Origin: Paenisporosarcina antarctica
GTDB taxonomy: Bacteria > Bacillota > Bacilli > Bacillales_A > Planococcaceae
Direction: 5' to 3'
Assembly (NCBI RefSeq): GCF_004367585.1
Contig: NZ_CP038015.1
Span: 2,424,001 to 2,488,000 of the forward strand
Length of the DNA stretch: 64,000 bases
Shown here: positions 25,881 to 34,961 of the stretch, in pieces
Layout of the letters: every line of letters starts with the position of its first letter
Numbering within the stretch: the stretch's first letter is position 1
Position numbers and translations under genes: made by a program
The notes under the pieces: generated by a model
The model's database searches: none
Seen by the model: only the letters and a program-made list of their open reading frames with translations
Told to the model about the DNA's origin: nothing

Positions 25881-27194
25881 TTATTCATTAATTATAGATA
25901 AAAGCTCACCAATATCATCTAATTTCTCGAGTTGCCTAATGCACTCCAGTAACCTGCGACTTCTCTTTTCTCCGATAATAGGCGTTGTAAGAGAATAGAA
26001 TTTTTCTTCTTTTTCAGCTTCAATTAAAGGGAAATCATAATCCCCTCTAGCTTGCAAAACAGAGGAATATAAGACTCTCCCTGCCTTTGTGTGTATCTCA
26101 ACTTGACTTTGTGCAATTGTTGGGAAAGTCTCATCGAACTTTTTATTAACTCTCGTTTCAATTTTTCCCATTACGTCTAATACGTTCTGGTTTTGTAATT
26201 CATACAAGATTTGCTTAGGTCCAACTTCCCCGAATACAAGGTATGATGCAAGGGGAAATAATAAATTATATTGGGCTTCTTCAGTATTAGTTGGTGCTTG
26301 ATGAGACAAACTAGCTGACTCTGTAAACGTGTAAACGATGATTTTCTCAATCTCTTCGTATTTGATATCCGTTTGACTTACCAATTCTTTCAAGCACTCT
26401 ACAGCCGGCTGAGCCCAACGACAGCATGCGTGAGGCTTATAGTAAAGTTGGTGAATTCGCTCAACCGTTCCAAGCTCTTGCACATATTCCCTTCCTTCAT
26501 TTGATGAAAAAAGAGATGGGATTCCAGTAAATTGAAGCTTTGCTAAATAGGCTGAACTTAGTCCTGTCATGCACCCCCAGCCAATTCCATCCTTCAGCAT
26601 AGATGGATGTTCAATACATCGCATCATGGGAGAATAGGTTGAATGGTATTCCGCTATTCCAAGTGCATGTTCAGTCTCTTGTTCTGACAAACCTAATATT
26701 CTACTTACCCCAGCAGCTGCTCCTATTGCCCCCCACGAACCAGTGCAGTGATATTCTGGACGCTTACGATGCGCAATAATCCCTGCGCGAATTCCTACTT
26801 CGTAGCCTATTAAAACAGCAATAATAAATTCTTCACCCGTCGATTTCAGTTCTTCGGCAGCTGCTAATATAGCCGGAATAACGATAGCTCCAGGGTGCCC
26901 TTTTGTTAAGCGATGTCCATCATCTATATCAAGAGCATTTGCCATGACTGCATTTACAAAAGCTGCTCCTGCTGGAGTAACTTTTTCTTTCTCTAAAAAG
27001 ACAGAACTCACACCTACTCCCCATTGTGCTTTTGTGTATTTCTTCGCAATTATGGATACTTTCGCTTCACTACCTGCAATCGCACATGCAATATGGTCGG
27101 CCAACGCTTCTTTTACTGCCTTAATTGTCTCAGGAGTTTTGTCTACTAATGCTTCCTTTACGATATAAGACGAGACTACACCTCCAACATTCAA
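25881..27194 (-). CDS. MmgE/PrpD-family protein
   Basis: 437 residues matching the 2-methylcitrate dehydratase-related MmgE/PrpD family: LADHIACAIAGSEA near the N-terminus, NALDIDDGH (conserved DDxH motif), HPGAIVIPAILAAAE, GYEVGIRAG, HCTGSWGAIGAAAG, KPHACCRWAQPAVEC and a C-terminal RVNKKF. The family contains dehydratases, isomerases and decarboxylases such as iminodisuccinate epimerase and cis-aconitate decarboxylase, so the reaction is not fixed. No methylcitrate-cycle genes are nearby; the link is to a quaternary-amine transporter, pointing to a dedicated catabolic step. Lies 38 bp after the binding-protein gene. Confidence 0.88.
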   Translation of the reverse strand: MNVGGVVSSYIVKEALVDKTPETIKAVKEALADHIACAIAGSEAKVSIIAKKYTKAQWGVGVSSVFLEKEKVTPAGAAFVNAVMANALDIDDGHRLTKGHPGAIVIPAILAAAEELKSTGEEFIIAVLIGYEVGIRAGIIAHRKRPEYHCTGSWGAIGAAAGVSRILGLSEQETEHALGIAEYHSTYSPMMRCIEHPSMLKDGIGWGCMTGLSSAYLAKLQFTGIPSLFSSNEGREYVQELGTVERIHQLYYKPHACCRWAQPAVECLKELVSQTDIKYEEIEKIIVYTFTESASLSHQAPTNTEEAQYNLLFPLASYLVFGEVGPKQILYELQNQNVLDVMGKIETRVNKKFDETFPTIAQSQVEIHTKAGRVLYSSVLQARGDYDFPLIEAEKEEKFYSLTTPIIGEKRSRRLLECIRQLEKLDDIGELLSIINE

Positions 27195-27232
27195 ACTTTA
27201 ATCAACACCTTTACTTATATAATACTTATTTC

Positions 27233-28159
27233 CTACTCTACTAAACCTTCTTGTACTAGCCATTCTCGAGCCACTTCAGAAATTTCATCATGCTCAACAT
27301 CTACACTATAATTCAACGACATCATTACTTCTGTATTTAATTTAGCAGACAGTTTATTTAACAACTCAGCAAGCTCATCAGTTAGAACTTCATCTCTAAT
27401 TACAGGTGCTGCATTATAAGCTGGGAAGAACATTTGATCGTCTTCCAAAGCAATTAAATCAAATCCTTTAATACGACCATCCGTAGCAAACCCTACAGAC
27501 ACATCTACCTGTCCTTCATTTAATGCGTTATATAGCAATCCTGAATCCATACGAGTGACATTTTTTGAAGGGAATTCAAATCCATACAACTTCTCAAGTC
27601 CTTTAATCCCATCTTCACGAGCATAAAACTCTGCATTTGATGCAAACTTTAGTGAATCATCAATTTTGTTAACATGGTTTGCGAGATCTGAAAGAGTTTT
27701 AATTTTCAATTCATCAGCCAAATCTTTTCGCATTAATAGAGCATACGTATTATTTACTTCTGCTTTATCCAACCAAATTAATCCATTTTTTTCGTCCGTA
27801 TCTTTTACGATTTGATACGTAACGTCTGGGTCTGATTCAACATCATGCTTTTGGTATACAACAAGTGCTGTACCTGTATACTCCCAGTAAAGATCAACCT
27901 GGCCATTTTCTAACGCTGAACGTACAACTGTACTACCCATATTGCTTGCTTCTTCAACTTCATAGTCGTTCTCTTTCAAGTAAATAGACGTTATTTTTGA
28001 TAATAATAATTGTTCTGTAAAGTCTTTCCCACCAATCGTAACCTTACCTTTTGATTCTTTAGATTGATCATCACTATTATCAGCATTATCTGTTTCGCCA
28101 CAGGCAGCCAAAGTAAGAATAAGTGAAAACATCAGTATTCCTAATAAAATTTTTCTCAT
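27233..28159 (-). CDS. OpuC-like ABC substrate-binding lipoprotein (glycine betaine/carnitine/choline type)
   Basis: 308 residues. A lipoprotein signal peptide ends in the lipobox LAAC (Cys20). The mature part has VTIGGKDFTEQLLLSKI, GSTVVRSALENGQVDLYWEYTGTAL and FARED-like blocks characteristic of the OpuAC/OpuCC binding fold, which cages trimethylammonium groups with aromatic residues. Substrate not certain: the adjacent catabolic genes suggest uptake for growth, not only osmoprotection. 20 bp after the second permease gene; AAAAGGAGG precedes the ATG. Confidence 0.9.
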   Translation of the reverse strand: MRKILLGILMFSLILTLAACGETDNADNSDDQSKESKGKVTIGGKDFTEQLLLSKITSIYLKENDYEVEEASNMGSTVVRSALENGQVDLYWEYTGTALVVYQKHDVESDPDVTYQIVKDTDEKNGLIWLDKAEVNNTYALLMRKDLADELKIKTLSDLANHVNKIDDSLKFASNAEFYAREDGIKGLEKLYGFEFPSKNVTRMDSGLLYNALNEGQVDVSVGFATDGRIKGFDLIALEDDQMFFPAYNAAPVIRDEVLTDELAELLNKLSAKLNTEVMMSLNYSVDVEHDEISEVAREWLVQEGLVE

Positions 28160-28179
28160 TATATTATCCTCCTTTTAAT

Positions 28180-28917
28180 TTAAATGATTTCTAACTTACG
28201 CTGTATTCCTTTTGATACAACTAATTTCTCTAGTTTCCCTAAAATGAAATCTATTGAAATCGCTAAGACAATAATAGGAATTGCACCTGATAGCATAATT
28301 CCTGTGTCAGCTATCGCTATCCCAGTAAAGATTAAATCTCCTAACCCACCTCCTCCAATAAGAAATGCAAGAGCGGCGGAACCAACATTTATAACAATTG
28401 ATGTTCTAATTCCAGCTAACATAACAGGGAGTGCATTTGGAATTTCAAGCTTAAGAAGAATTTGAATCTTGGTCATCCCCATTCCTTCTCCAGCGTCAAT
28501 GATTGAACGATTTATGTTGTCAATTCCAGCTACTGTATTTCTTAATATAGGTAGTAAAGAGTTAAACCATAGAGCAAATACCGCAGTTTGCCACCCAAGT
28601 CCAAAGAAAGACATAATTAATGCTAATAAGGCAAGAGTTGGAACCGTTTGTCCAACATTAGCAAAGTTGATAACAATCCAATCATATTTTTTATATTTTG
28701 GTCTTGTGACAAAAATTCCTAACGGTACAGCAACTAATACTGCAAAAAAGCAGGAAATGGCAACTAATCGTAGATGCTGACCACTTAAATATAAAAGGTC
28801 CCCAGGGTTATTAATGATGAATTCAAATGAGCCTGCCTTAAAAGCCCATGCAAACAATGCTATTATTATGGCAACTAGTGAGAATCTAGCTATTCGTTCA
28901 ATTTTCTTCCCATTCAC
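28180..28917 (-). CDS. OpuC-like ABC permease (OpuCD position)
   Basis: 245 residues, six membrane segments, BPD_transp_1 fold. Typical: VAISCFFAVLVAVPLGIF, FANVGQTVPTLALLALIMSFFGLG, the EAA-like loop DAGEGMGMTKIQILLKLEIPNALPVMLAGIRTS and FLIGGGGLGDLIFTG. It is the second of two permease genes flanking the ATPase gene, the usual OpuC order (CB/CA/CD/CC variants). GGAGGGAT precedes the start. Confidence 0.9.
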   Translation of the reverse strand: MNGKKIERIARFSLVAIIIALFAWAFKAGSFEFIINNPGDLLYLSGQHLRLVAISCFFAVLVAVPLGIFVTRPKYKKYDWIVINFANVGQTVPTLALLALIMSFFGLGWQTAVFALWFNSLLPILRNTVAGIDNINRSIIDAGEGMGMTKIQILLKLEIPNALPVMLAGIRTSIVINVGSAALAFLIGGGGLGDLIFTGIAIADTGIMLSGAIPIIVLAISIDFILGKLEKLVVSKGIQRKLEII

Positions 28918-28927
28918 AATATCCCTC

Positions 28928-29929
28928 CTAACGAGCTACAGTCATTTCTGTTGGATGAACAGAGGTCAAAGATTCAAAATCAGAAACACGCAGTACACCG
29001 AGACGTTTTCCAGCTTCATCTTGTACCCATGCTTCCCCTGAATGTGAAGATAGAATAATAGACAGAGCCGTTCTTAAATTATCATTCAGTTTAATTGTAA
29101 ATTGACTTCCTTCTTGCCCATATACTGATGGCTTCTTTAAGTGGTCTAATTTTCCCAATAAATCTTTAACCGTCAATAATGTTAACCGTTTTAAAGAACT
29201 TTCATTTCCAATAAAGTCACGAACAAAATCATTTTTCGGATTGGACAATATATTATCAGGTGAATCAAATTGCATGAGATCACCCTCTTTAAAAATAGCT
29301 ATCTTATCAGCTAACCGAATCGCTTCATCAACATCATGGCTAACAAATAAAATAGTTTTCTTCACATTCTTCTGAATTCGTAAAAACTCATTTTGAATAT
29401 GTTCTCGAATAATCGGGTCAAGAGCACCAAATGGTTCATCCATTAACATGATAGGAGGATCAGCTGCTAGCGCTCTTGCAATTCCAACACGTTGCTGCTG
29501 TCCACCTGATAATTCCCAAGGAAAGCGCTTACTAAATTCGTCAGGTTGTAAACCAAACAAGTCAAGAAGTTCATTTGACCTTTTTTTCATTTTCAACCGG
29601 TCCCAACCCATTAATTTCGGTACTACACTAATATTTTCTTCTATCGTCATATTTGGAAACAAACCATTTTGTTGAATGACATAACCAATTGATCGTCTCA
29701 AATCGTTTATATTTAAAGATTGAGAATTTTTACCATCCACTTCAATTGTTCCACTTGTTATTGGAATTAGACGATTGACCATTCTAAGTAATGTTGTTTT
29801 ACCACATCCTGATGGTCCCAGAAAAACGCATATTTCGCCTTCTTTAATCTCAAGGTCTATTTTATTAACTGCAGTAACTTTTTTCGATTCAGTTTCATAA
29901 ATTTTTGTAACATTTTTAAAATTAATCAT
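28928..29929 (-). CDS. OpuC-like ABC ATPase
   Basis: ATPase of the quaternary-amine importer. Walker A GPSGCGKTT, Q-loop YVIQQNGLFPNM, signature LSGGQQQRVGIARAL, Walker B IMLMDEPFGALD and switch His FVSHDVDEAIRLADKIAI. A C-terminal tail from about residue 250 resembles one or a degenerate pair of CBS segments, shorter than in osmoregulated OpuCA/OpuAA; ionic-strength sensing may be weak. The ATG at 29929 has GGAAGG nine bases before it; an ATG two codons earlier is too close. 19 bp after the first permease gene. Confidence 0.92.
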   Translation of the reverse strand: MINFKNVTKIYETESKKVTAVNKIDLEIKEGEICVFLGPSGCGKTTLLRMVNRLIPITSGTIEVDGKNSQSLNINDLRRSIGYVIQQNGLFPNMTIEENISVVPKLMGWDRLKMKKRSNELLDLFGLQPDEFSKRFPWELSGGQQQRVGIARALAADPPIMLMDEPFGALDPIIREHIQNEFLRIQKNVKKTILFVSHDVDEAIRLADKIAIFKEGDLMQFDSPDNILSNPKNDFVRDFIGNESSLKRLTLLTVKDLLGKLDHLKKPSVYGQEGSQFTIKLNDNLRTALSIILSSHSGEAWVQDEAGKRLGVLRVSDFESLTSVHPTEMTVAR

Positions 29930-29948
29930 AATCATTCACCTTCCTTCA

Positions 29949-30608
29949 TTACGAATTCGCACCTTTTGGACTAAGAAACTTTTGAATTCTTCCAAGTATT
30001 AAATCGGCTGAAATCGCTAATATTGATACTGCTAAGGCACCGACTTGAACCATTACTGTATAACTTGTAGAAATCCCTCGAGCAATGTAGACTCCTAAAC
30101 CACCTGCTCCAATGTAGGCAGCAATAGCTCCAATACCTATTGTCAACACTATTGCCATTCGAATGCCCGCCATAATGACTGGGAGAGACAGTGGAAGTTC
30201 AACTTTGTATAATCTTTGCCATGTGGTCATGCCCATTCCAATAGCAGCATCTCGCGTATTTGGATCTACACTTTTTATTGCAATATACGTATTTCGTATA
30301 ATCGGTAACTGAGAGTAGAGAATTAACGCAACAACAGCTGGGAGAAATCCAATCCCTTGATTAATAATAGAAAAGATTGGAATCATGAGTCCAAACAAAG
30401 CAATACTTGGTATTGTCATGATAATACCTGCAACTGCTAACACTAAATTTGCTAATGATTCCTTTTGTGAAATATAAATACCGATTGGAATCCCAGTTAA
30501 AATAGCAATTCCCACCGCTAGACCAACAAGCTGAATATGCTCCCAGGTTAATTGCAATAATGTAGTCCAGTTAACTTGAATAAATTCAATTAACTCCAAA
30601 TCATTCAC
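29949..30608 (-). CDS. OpuC-like ABC permease (OpuCB position), first gene of sigma-54 operon
   Basis: 219 residues, six membrane segments. Typical: HIQLVGLAVGIAILTGIPIGIYIS, GIIMTIPSIALFGLMIPIF, EAA-type loop DAAIGMGMTTWQRLYKVELPLSLPVIMAGIRMA and YIGAGGLGVYIARG. GGAGGTG lies directly before the ATG at 30608; a TTG four codons in has better spacing and is an alternative. A sigma-54 -24/-12 promoter at 30646-30662 would start the transcript about 30 bp upstream. Confidence 0.9.
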   Translation of the reverse strand: MNDLELIEFIQVNWTTLLQLTWEHIQLVGLAVGIAILTGIPIGIYISQKESLANLVLAVAGIIMTIPSIALFGLMIPIFSIINQGIGFLPAVVALILYSQLPIIRNTYIAIKSVDPNTRDAAIGMGMTTWQRLYKVELPLSLPVIMAGIRMAIVLTIGIGAIAAYIGAGGLGVYIARGISTSYTVMVQVGALAVSILAISADLILGRIQKFLSPKGANS

Positions 30609-30645
30609 CTCCTAGATTTCATATTTGTTTATATAACTATTACTA

Positions 30646-30662
30646 TTGCAATTCCCATGCCA
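30646..30662 (-). promoter_or_regulatory. Sigma-54 (-24/-12) promoter of the OpuC-like operon
   Basis: Minus strand reads TGGCATGGGAATTGCAA: TGGCAT at -24, five bases, TTGCA at -12, against the consensus TGGCAC-N5-TTGCW. It lies 38 bp before the first permease gene and in the same direction. rpoN and an NtrC-type activator are encoded in the same island. Confidence 0.85.
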
Positions 30663-30723
30663 ACTTTAAATTCAGTAAAATTCATTCAATTCAGAACTTT
30701 TCGTAAAAATCTTAAATCATAGA

Positions 30724-30739
30724 GTAAAAATTTTTTTAC
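30724..30739. promoter_or_regulatory. Candidate activator binding site (UAS) of the OpuC-like operon
   Basis: GTAAAAATTTTTTTAC, near-palindromic, about 95 bp upstream of the expected sigma-54 start. The same motif, one base shorter, occurs at 37782-37796 upstream of the other sigma-54 promoter; even the GAG before it is shared in corresponding orientation. Confidence 0.65.
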
Positions 30740-30832
30740 ATACGAATGACTTTGTTTAGTAAATTAACAAATGTTAGAAAATGATGTGCTCGAAGATAAC
30801 ACTTTGTTCTTTTCCTACGTGTAATAAGAGAG

Positions 30833-30884
30833 GTTGTCTAAAATAAACAGTTGGGAACAAAGACATGTTTTACTGTGCCCACTG
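30833..30884 (+). repeat. Degenerate intergenic repeat, copy 2 (possible IS-end remnant)
   Basis: GTTGTCTAA, GACATGTTTTACTG, CCCACTGA match the order of words at 21136-21202. Part of a 740-bp gap without genes. Confidence 0.3.
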
Positions 30885-31173
30885 AAAAATTCACTAGTTT
30901 TCTTTCTTCCTTCCTCCAGAGAACTCAAAAACTTCTTTCCCCCTTAATTTTTGATATGCTTTTTGATTAATTAGGAGTTTTACAGAAACTCTAACATCTG
31001 AAAGTCACAATATTTATTACCCAATTTTTACTATTGCAAATTGGAGCGTGAATTTCACCAGTTGAACACCACATTTTGGCGAGCGAGCAATCATTCATCA
31101 GAAATTTCAGTGAAATTTATTGATGGCTTTAGCCGTCCATTTGCTATTTTGAGAGCAATTATGGTTATCCTCC

Positions 31174-31218
31174 AAATTTTATCTCCAGGTCTACTCGGTC
31201 AACCTGGAGATAAAATTT
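31174..31218. repeat. Perfect 17-bp inverted repeat in the gap before the activator gene end
   Basis: AAATTTTATCTCCAGGT (31174-31190) and its exact complement (31202-31218) enclose 11 bases. No gene adjoins it; no clear T-run on either side. Could be a remnant terminator or a mobile hairpin. Confidence 0.5.
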
Positions 31219-31287
31219 TCCAACTTACTTTTGAAAAAACCATCTATTTTTTCCCTGGTAGGGGAAATATCATGGCCATTATAATAT

Positions 31288-31342
31288 GAAAAGAGGGCTG
31301 AGCATAAAGGTCATATTAAATGACTTTTCTACTCAACCCCTC
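31288..31342 (-). terminator. Long terminator after the NtrC-type regulator
   Basis: AAGAGGGCTGAG and CTCAACCCCTCT form the base, with an inner AAAGGTCAT/ATGACTTTT pair. On the minus strand the stem is followed by CTTTTCAT. It lies about 7 bp past the regulator stop. Confidence 0.7.
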
Positions 31343-31348
31343 TGCTAT

Positions 31349-32716
31349 TTATATTAGGTTAAAAAATTTATTCATTTTATATAATAAGCTTTGCCTTGAT
31401 ATTCCTAGTTTCCTTGCGGCCACAGATTGTTGGCCTAACGCATCATCTAATGCTTTTAAGATAAGTTTCTTTTCAATATCTTCCATTTGTTCAGGTAACG
31501 ATTTTCCACTTTCTTGAAGGTTTGTTTCAACGCTTGGTTCGTAATTCACTTCTCTAATTTCTCTATGAAAATCATCGATTGATAATTGCTGATCTTGAGC
31601 TAAAACAACTGCACGCTCGATTGCATTTTCCAACTCCCGAACATTCCCTGGCCACTGATAGTTTATTAAAATTCTCATCAATTCCCCAGAGATTTGATAG
31701 TCACGTTCATATTTTTTTCGATGTTTGTCCAAGAATTTATTAACAAGTAAAGGAATATCGTCTTTCCTTTCTCTCAAAGGTGGTATGTAAATATCAACAA
31801 TATTTAGCCGATAAAATAAATCCTCTCGAAACTTTCCTTCTTCCACCATTTTTTTTAAGTTCCGATTGGTCGCAGTAATAATCCTGACTTCTACTTGCTT
31901 AATGGAATCACTTCCAACAGGGATAAACGTTTTATTTTGAGTCACCTGTAACAGTTTAGCTTGGAACGCTGGTGTAATTTCCCCAATTTCATCAAGAAAA
32001 ATAGTCCCCCCATTAGCCGCAACAAATTTCCCTTTCCTTGCTGAGACGGCCCCAGTAAACGATCCCTTTTCATGTCCAAATAGTTCACTCTCTAATAATT
32101 GTTCGGGGATGGAAGCGCAGTTAACGGGGATAAACGGGGCATGACTCCGATCACTTAATTTATGCATCGCTTCAGCAATCATACTTTTTCCTGTTCCACT
32201 TTCACCTTCCAACAACACATTTGCATTGGTATTGGACACTCGTTCAATAAGAAGAAGAATTTGTTTCATTACTTTACTTGTTCCTAATAATTCCCCATTC
32301 GTTTCAGATCTCTTTAATTTTTCCTTTAATATATGATTTTCTTGTTTTACTTTTAACCACTCTATTGCTTTCTCAATAACAACAATAATTTCATGGAGTT
32401 TCACTGGCTTAACAATGTAGTCAAATGCACCTGTCTTCATTGCTATAACAGCATTTTCAATATTCCCATAAGCAGTCATCATAATAAATATCTTAGTTGG
32501 ATATACAGAAACAAATTCCTGCAATAAATCTAATCCGGAACAATCAGGAAGTTTTAAGTCTAGGAAAACAATAGATATATCATCTTGTTCATATATTTTT
32601 CGTCGGGCTTCCTGACCATTAGCCGCTGTATATATCGTATAATTCTTTTTCGTTAGTGAAGATTGGAAAATTTTTAATAGCTTGGATTCGTCATCAACAA
32701 TTAATATGCTATTCAT
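31349..32716 (-). CDS. NtrC-family sigma-54-dependent response regulator
   Basis: About 455 residues in three parts: receiver domain (ILIVDDESK, phospho-Asp in FLDLKLPDCSG, KPVK); AAA+ domain with Walker A GESGTGKS, the sigma-54-contacting GSFTGA loop (a tolerated variant of GAFTGA), Walker B GGTIFLDEIGE and FREDLFYRLNIV; and a Fis-type DNA-binding helix-turn-helix, AARKLGISRQSLLYKMNKF. Once phosphorylated it should activate sigma-54 promoters from upstream sites. ATG at 32716 with GGAGG seven bases before it; overlaps the kinase stop by eight bases. The two -24/-12 promoters on either side are its natural targets. Confidence 0.95.
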   Translation of the reverse strand: MNSILIVDDESKLLKIFQSSLTKKNYTIYTAANGQEARRKIYEQDDISIVFLDLKLPDCSGLDLLQEFVSVYPTKIFIMMTAYGNIENAVIAMKTGAFDYIVKPVKLHEIIVVIEKAIEWLKVKQENHILKEKLKRSETNGELLGTSKVMKQILLLIERVSNTNANVLLEGESGTGKSMIAEAMHKLSDRSHAPFIPVNCASIPEQLLESELFGHEKGSFTGAVSARKGKFVAANGGTIFLDEIGEITPAFQAKLLQVTQNKTFIPVGSDSIKQVEVRIITATNRNLKKMVEEGKFREDLFYRLNIVDIYIPPLRERKDDIPLLVNKFLDKHRKKYERDYQISGELMRILINYQWPGNVRELENAIERAVVLAQDQQLSIDDFHREIREVNYEPSVETNLQESGKSLPEQMEDIEKKLILKALDDALGQQSVAARKLGISRQSLLYKMNKFFNLI

Positions 32717-34823
32717 CAAGGACCCTCCCTTTCAGCTTCGGCAAACGAACACATATGGTCGTTCCCTCGTCAATCGAACTTGTAGCTTCTATTGTCCCAT
32801 TATGATGAGAGATGATTTCATAGGCAATGGACAACCCTAAACCTGTTCCTTCTTTTTTAGTCGTGTAAAAAGGATTGAAAATCCAGTTGATATCTGACTC
32901 TGGAATCCCTTTACCAGTATCCCTAATCTCTATCATCCAATCTTCATTAGTCTCTTTTACTGTTATTGTTAAAACACCACCATCTTCCATGGCTTGAATA
33001 CTATTGATAATGATATTTAAAAATACTTGATTTAATTGGTTTTCAATTGCTAGGACATCTATAACTTGATAAGCATAGTTTTGCTGAACCGAGATTTGTT
33101 GATCATCTAGTTTTTTCCTTAATAATGAAAGTAACTCATTAATTAGCACATTCAAATTAACATTTGTTTTATTATTTTCATTTTCACCCTTGGACATTTT
33201 AAGGAAATCAGTGAGTAAGTTATTCATACGATCCGACGTTTCGATAATGTCATTCGTCATTTCCTGAATAAGGTGAGTATCCAATTTATCTTCTTTTAAT
33301 TCAAGTTCAATGGCATCTGATGCAGCAATAATGATACTCAACGGATTTTTTATTTCATGAGCAATTCCCGCTGTTAACTGACCAAGTGATGCCATCCTCT
33401 CTGACTGTTTTAAATACCCCTCTAATTTTTTAACTTCACTAACATCTCTTAAAATAAGAATAGCACCAATATTATGCTTCTTATCATCATAAAATAAAGC
33501 TGAATAAATGCGAACGACATGTTTTATTCCATCTTTATCGAAAATATCATTTTCTACCTCGTTAAACTTCTTACCTTCTTGTAACGTTTGCCATGATAGA
33601 AATTCTTTTTTTGACTTTTTAATTGGAAGATCAGTAATCTTTTTACCAATCACTTCGTTATGATTAAAGAGAGTTAGTTGTTCTGCACCTTTATTAAACG
33701 TTTCTATATTCCCCTTTTTATCAGTTGTTATCACTGCATAAGGAATTGATTCTAATATATTGAACAGTCTCTTTTCTTTATTGGATAATTCTGTAGCCAT
33801 TTCATCCATGATCACAGATAAGTCTTCTAATTCGTCTCCAGTATTTACTTTTTGAAAACTAGAGCGCTTTCCTTCTTTATACTCTCTAGTTTGTTTTGTT
33901 AGAAATCTTATTGGTTTTACAATCCTCGATGTAGCAAAGATGGTAAAAACAAGCGTTAAAATTAAAACTGTTAAAAACCCTTTCAATAATAATCCTTGTA
34001 CATCTGCCGTTGAGGCCAGTGCTTGTTCCAAAGGTTCTCCTACAATCACTCCATAACTCCCTAATTGCATTGGCTGATATGCAAACACCATATATTCGTT
34101 AAATAATAACCCTTCCCAAATTCCTGATTTACTATTATTTAAATAATTTCCAATCGGATTATCAGCAAGACTCGTGCCTATATACGATGCATCGCTATGA
34201 CTAATCAAAACACCATTTCGATCTATAAGTGCGTTTACTCCTCTGTCGCCAATTTTCACTTGATTTAAATGCTGAGACAATACAGCTAAATTAACATATG
34301 CAATAACTCCACCTTGAACATTCTTTTTACTATCGATAATAGGATAAGTAACAGCAATAACTTTTTTTCCATTATCAAGAGTAAATATATTCGATAAATA
34401 AAATGTTTCACTCCAAGAGACTCTGTCAATAAATTCAATTATTTTCTCGGAACCTGATACATGAACATTTGGAATCGTAAATAATGTATTTCCTTGATTA
34501 TCAACAATTTGACTATGCAGGATTAAAGGGTTCCGTGAAATGATTTTTTCTACTTCTTCTAAATCAACATATTCTTTATTCTGTATCTTCAACGTATATT
34601 CTGAAATTAATCTTAAATCATTGATCATGTTAGAAAAAATATAGTTGGTATTCTTTCCTACTGTCTTCGCCATCGTTTGATTACGATAATCCATTTCTTC
34701 TCGCACAGAATTATTCATTACCTGAATCGTTATAAAATATAGTAAGGCTAACGCACAAAAGGTGACGAACAATGAGATAATCAAATATCTTTTAGTTATC
34801 TTTGAACGAAAAAATTGATTCAT
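32709..34823 (-). CDS. Membrane sensor histidine kinase (PDC sensor, HAMP, PAS)
   Basis: About 704 residues. TM1 near residue 15-37, an extracellular PDC/dCache-like sensor (about 40-275, with QIVDNQGNTLFTI and ALIDRNGVLISHSD repeats), TM2 about 281-301, HAMP, a PAS domain (about 350-460, YAVITTDKKGNIETFNKGAE), HisKA with the phospho-His in GIAHEIKNPLSII, and HATPase boxes NIIINSIQAMEDG, DTGKGIPE, GTGLGLS. PDC sensors often bind small ligands such as amino acids, organic acids or quaternary amines, so it may sense the substrate outside the cell. ATG at 34823 has GGAG eight bases before. Co-transcribed with the regulator. Confidence 0.93.
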   Translation of the reverse strand: MNQFFRSKITKRYLIISLFVTFCALALLYFITIQVMNNSVREEMDYRNQTMAKTVGKNTNYIFSNMINDLRLISEYTLKIQNKEYVDLEEVEKIISRNPLILHSQIVDNQGNTLFTIPNVHVSGSEKIIEFIDRVSWSETFYLSNIFTLDNGKKVIAVTYPIIDSKKNVQGGVIAYVNLAVLSQHLNQVKIGDRGVNALIDRNGVLISHSDASYIGTSLADNPIGNYLNNSKSGIWEGLLFNEYMVFAYQPMQLGSYGVIVGEPLEQALASTADVQGLLLKGFLTVLILTLVFTIFATSRIVKPIRFLTKQTREYKEGKRSSFQKVNTGDELEDLSVIMDEMATELSNKEKRLFNILESIPYAVITTDKKGNIETFNKGAEQLTLFNHNEVIGKKITDLPIKKSKKEFLSWQTLQEGKKFNEVENDIFDKDGIKHVVRIYSALFYDDKKHNIGAILILRDVSEVKKLEGYLKQSERMASLGQLTAGIAHEIKNPLSIIIAASDAIELELKEDKLDTHLIQEMTNDIIETSDRMNNLLTDFLKMSKGENENNKTNVNLNVLINELLSLLRKKLDDQQISVQQNYAYQVIDVLAIENQLNQVFLNIIINSIQAMEDGGVLTITVKETNEDWMIEIRDTGKGIPESDINWIFNPFYTTKKEGTGLGLSIAYEIISHHNGTIEATSSIDEGTTICVRLPKLKGRVLDE

Positions 34824-34889
34824 TTTCTTCACTCCAATATGGTCAGAGAGTTATATTAGCATTCATTAACTAATGCAAAATTATTAAGA

Positions 34890-34923
34890 AAAAGGAAACC
34901 CTACATTGCTCCAGGATTTCCTA
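34890..34923 (-). terminator. Terminator after the nitrilase operon
   Basis: AGGAAACCCT and AGGATTTCCT pair around a 10-nt loop; on the minus strand the stem is followed by TTTTTC. It separates the nitrilase operon from the kinase gene. Confidence 0.65.
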
Positions 34924-34961
34924 ATATCTTTACTCATTATACACTTTTAACCGAGTAAATT

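Noticed and set aside
31041-31289. 82-codon plus-strand frame
   Set aside because: Spans a perfect hairpin and has no ribosome site or recognisable motif.
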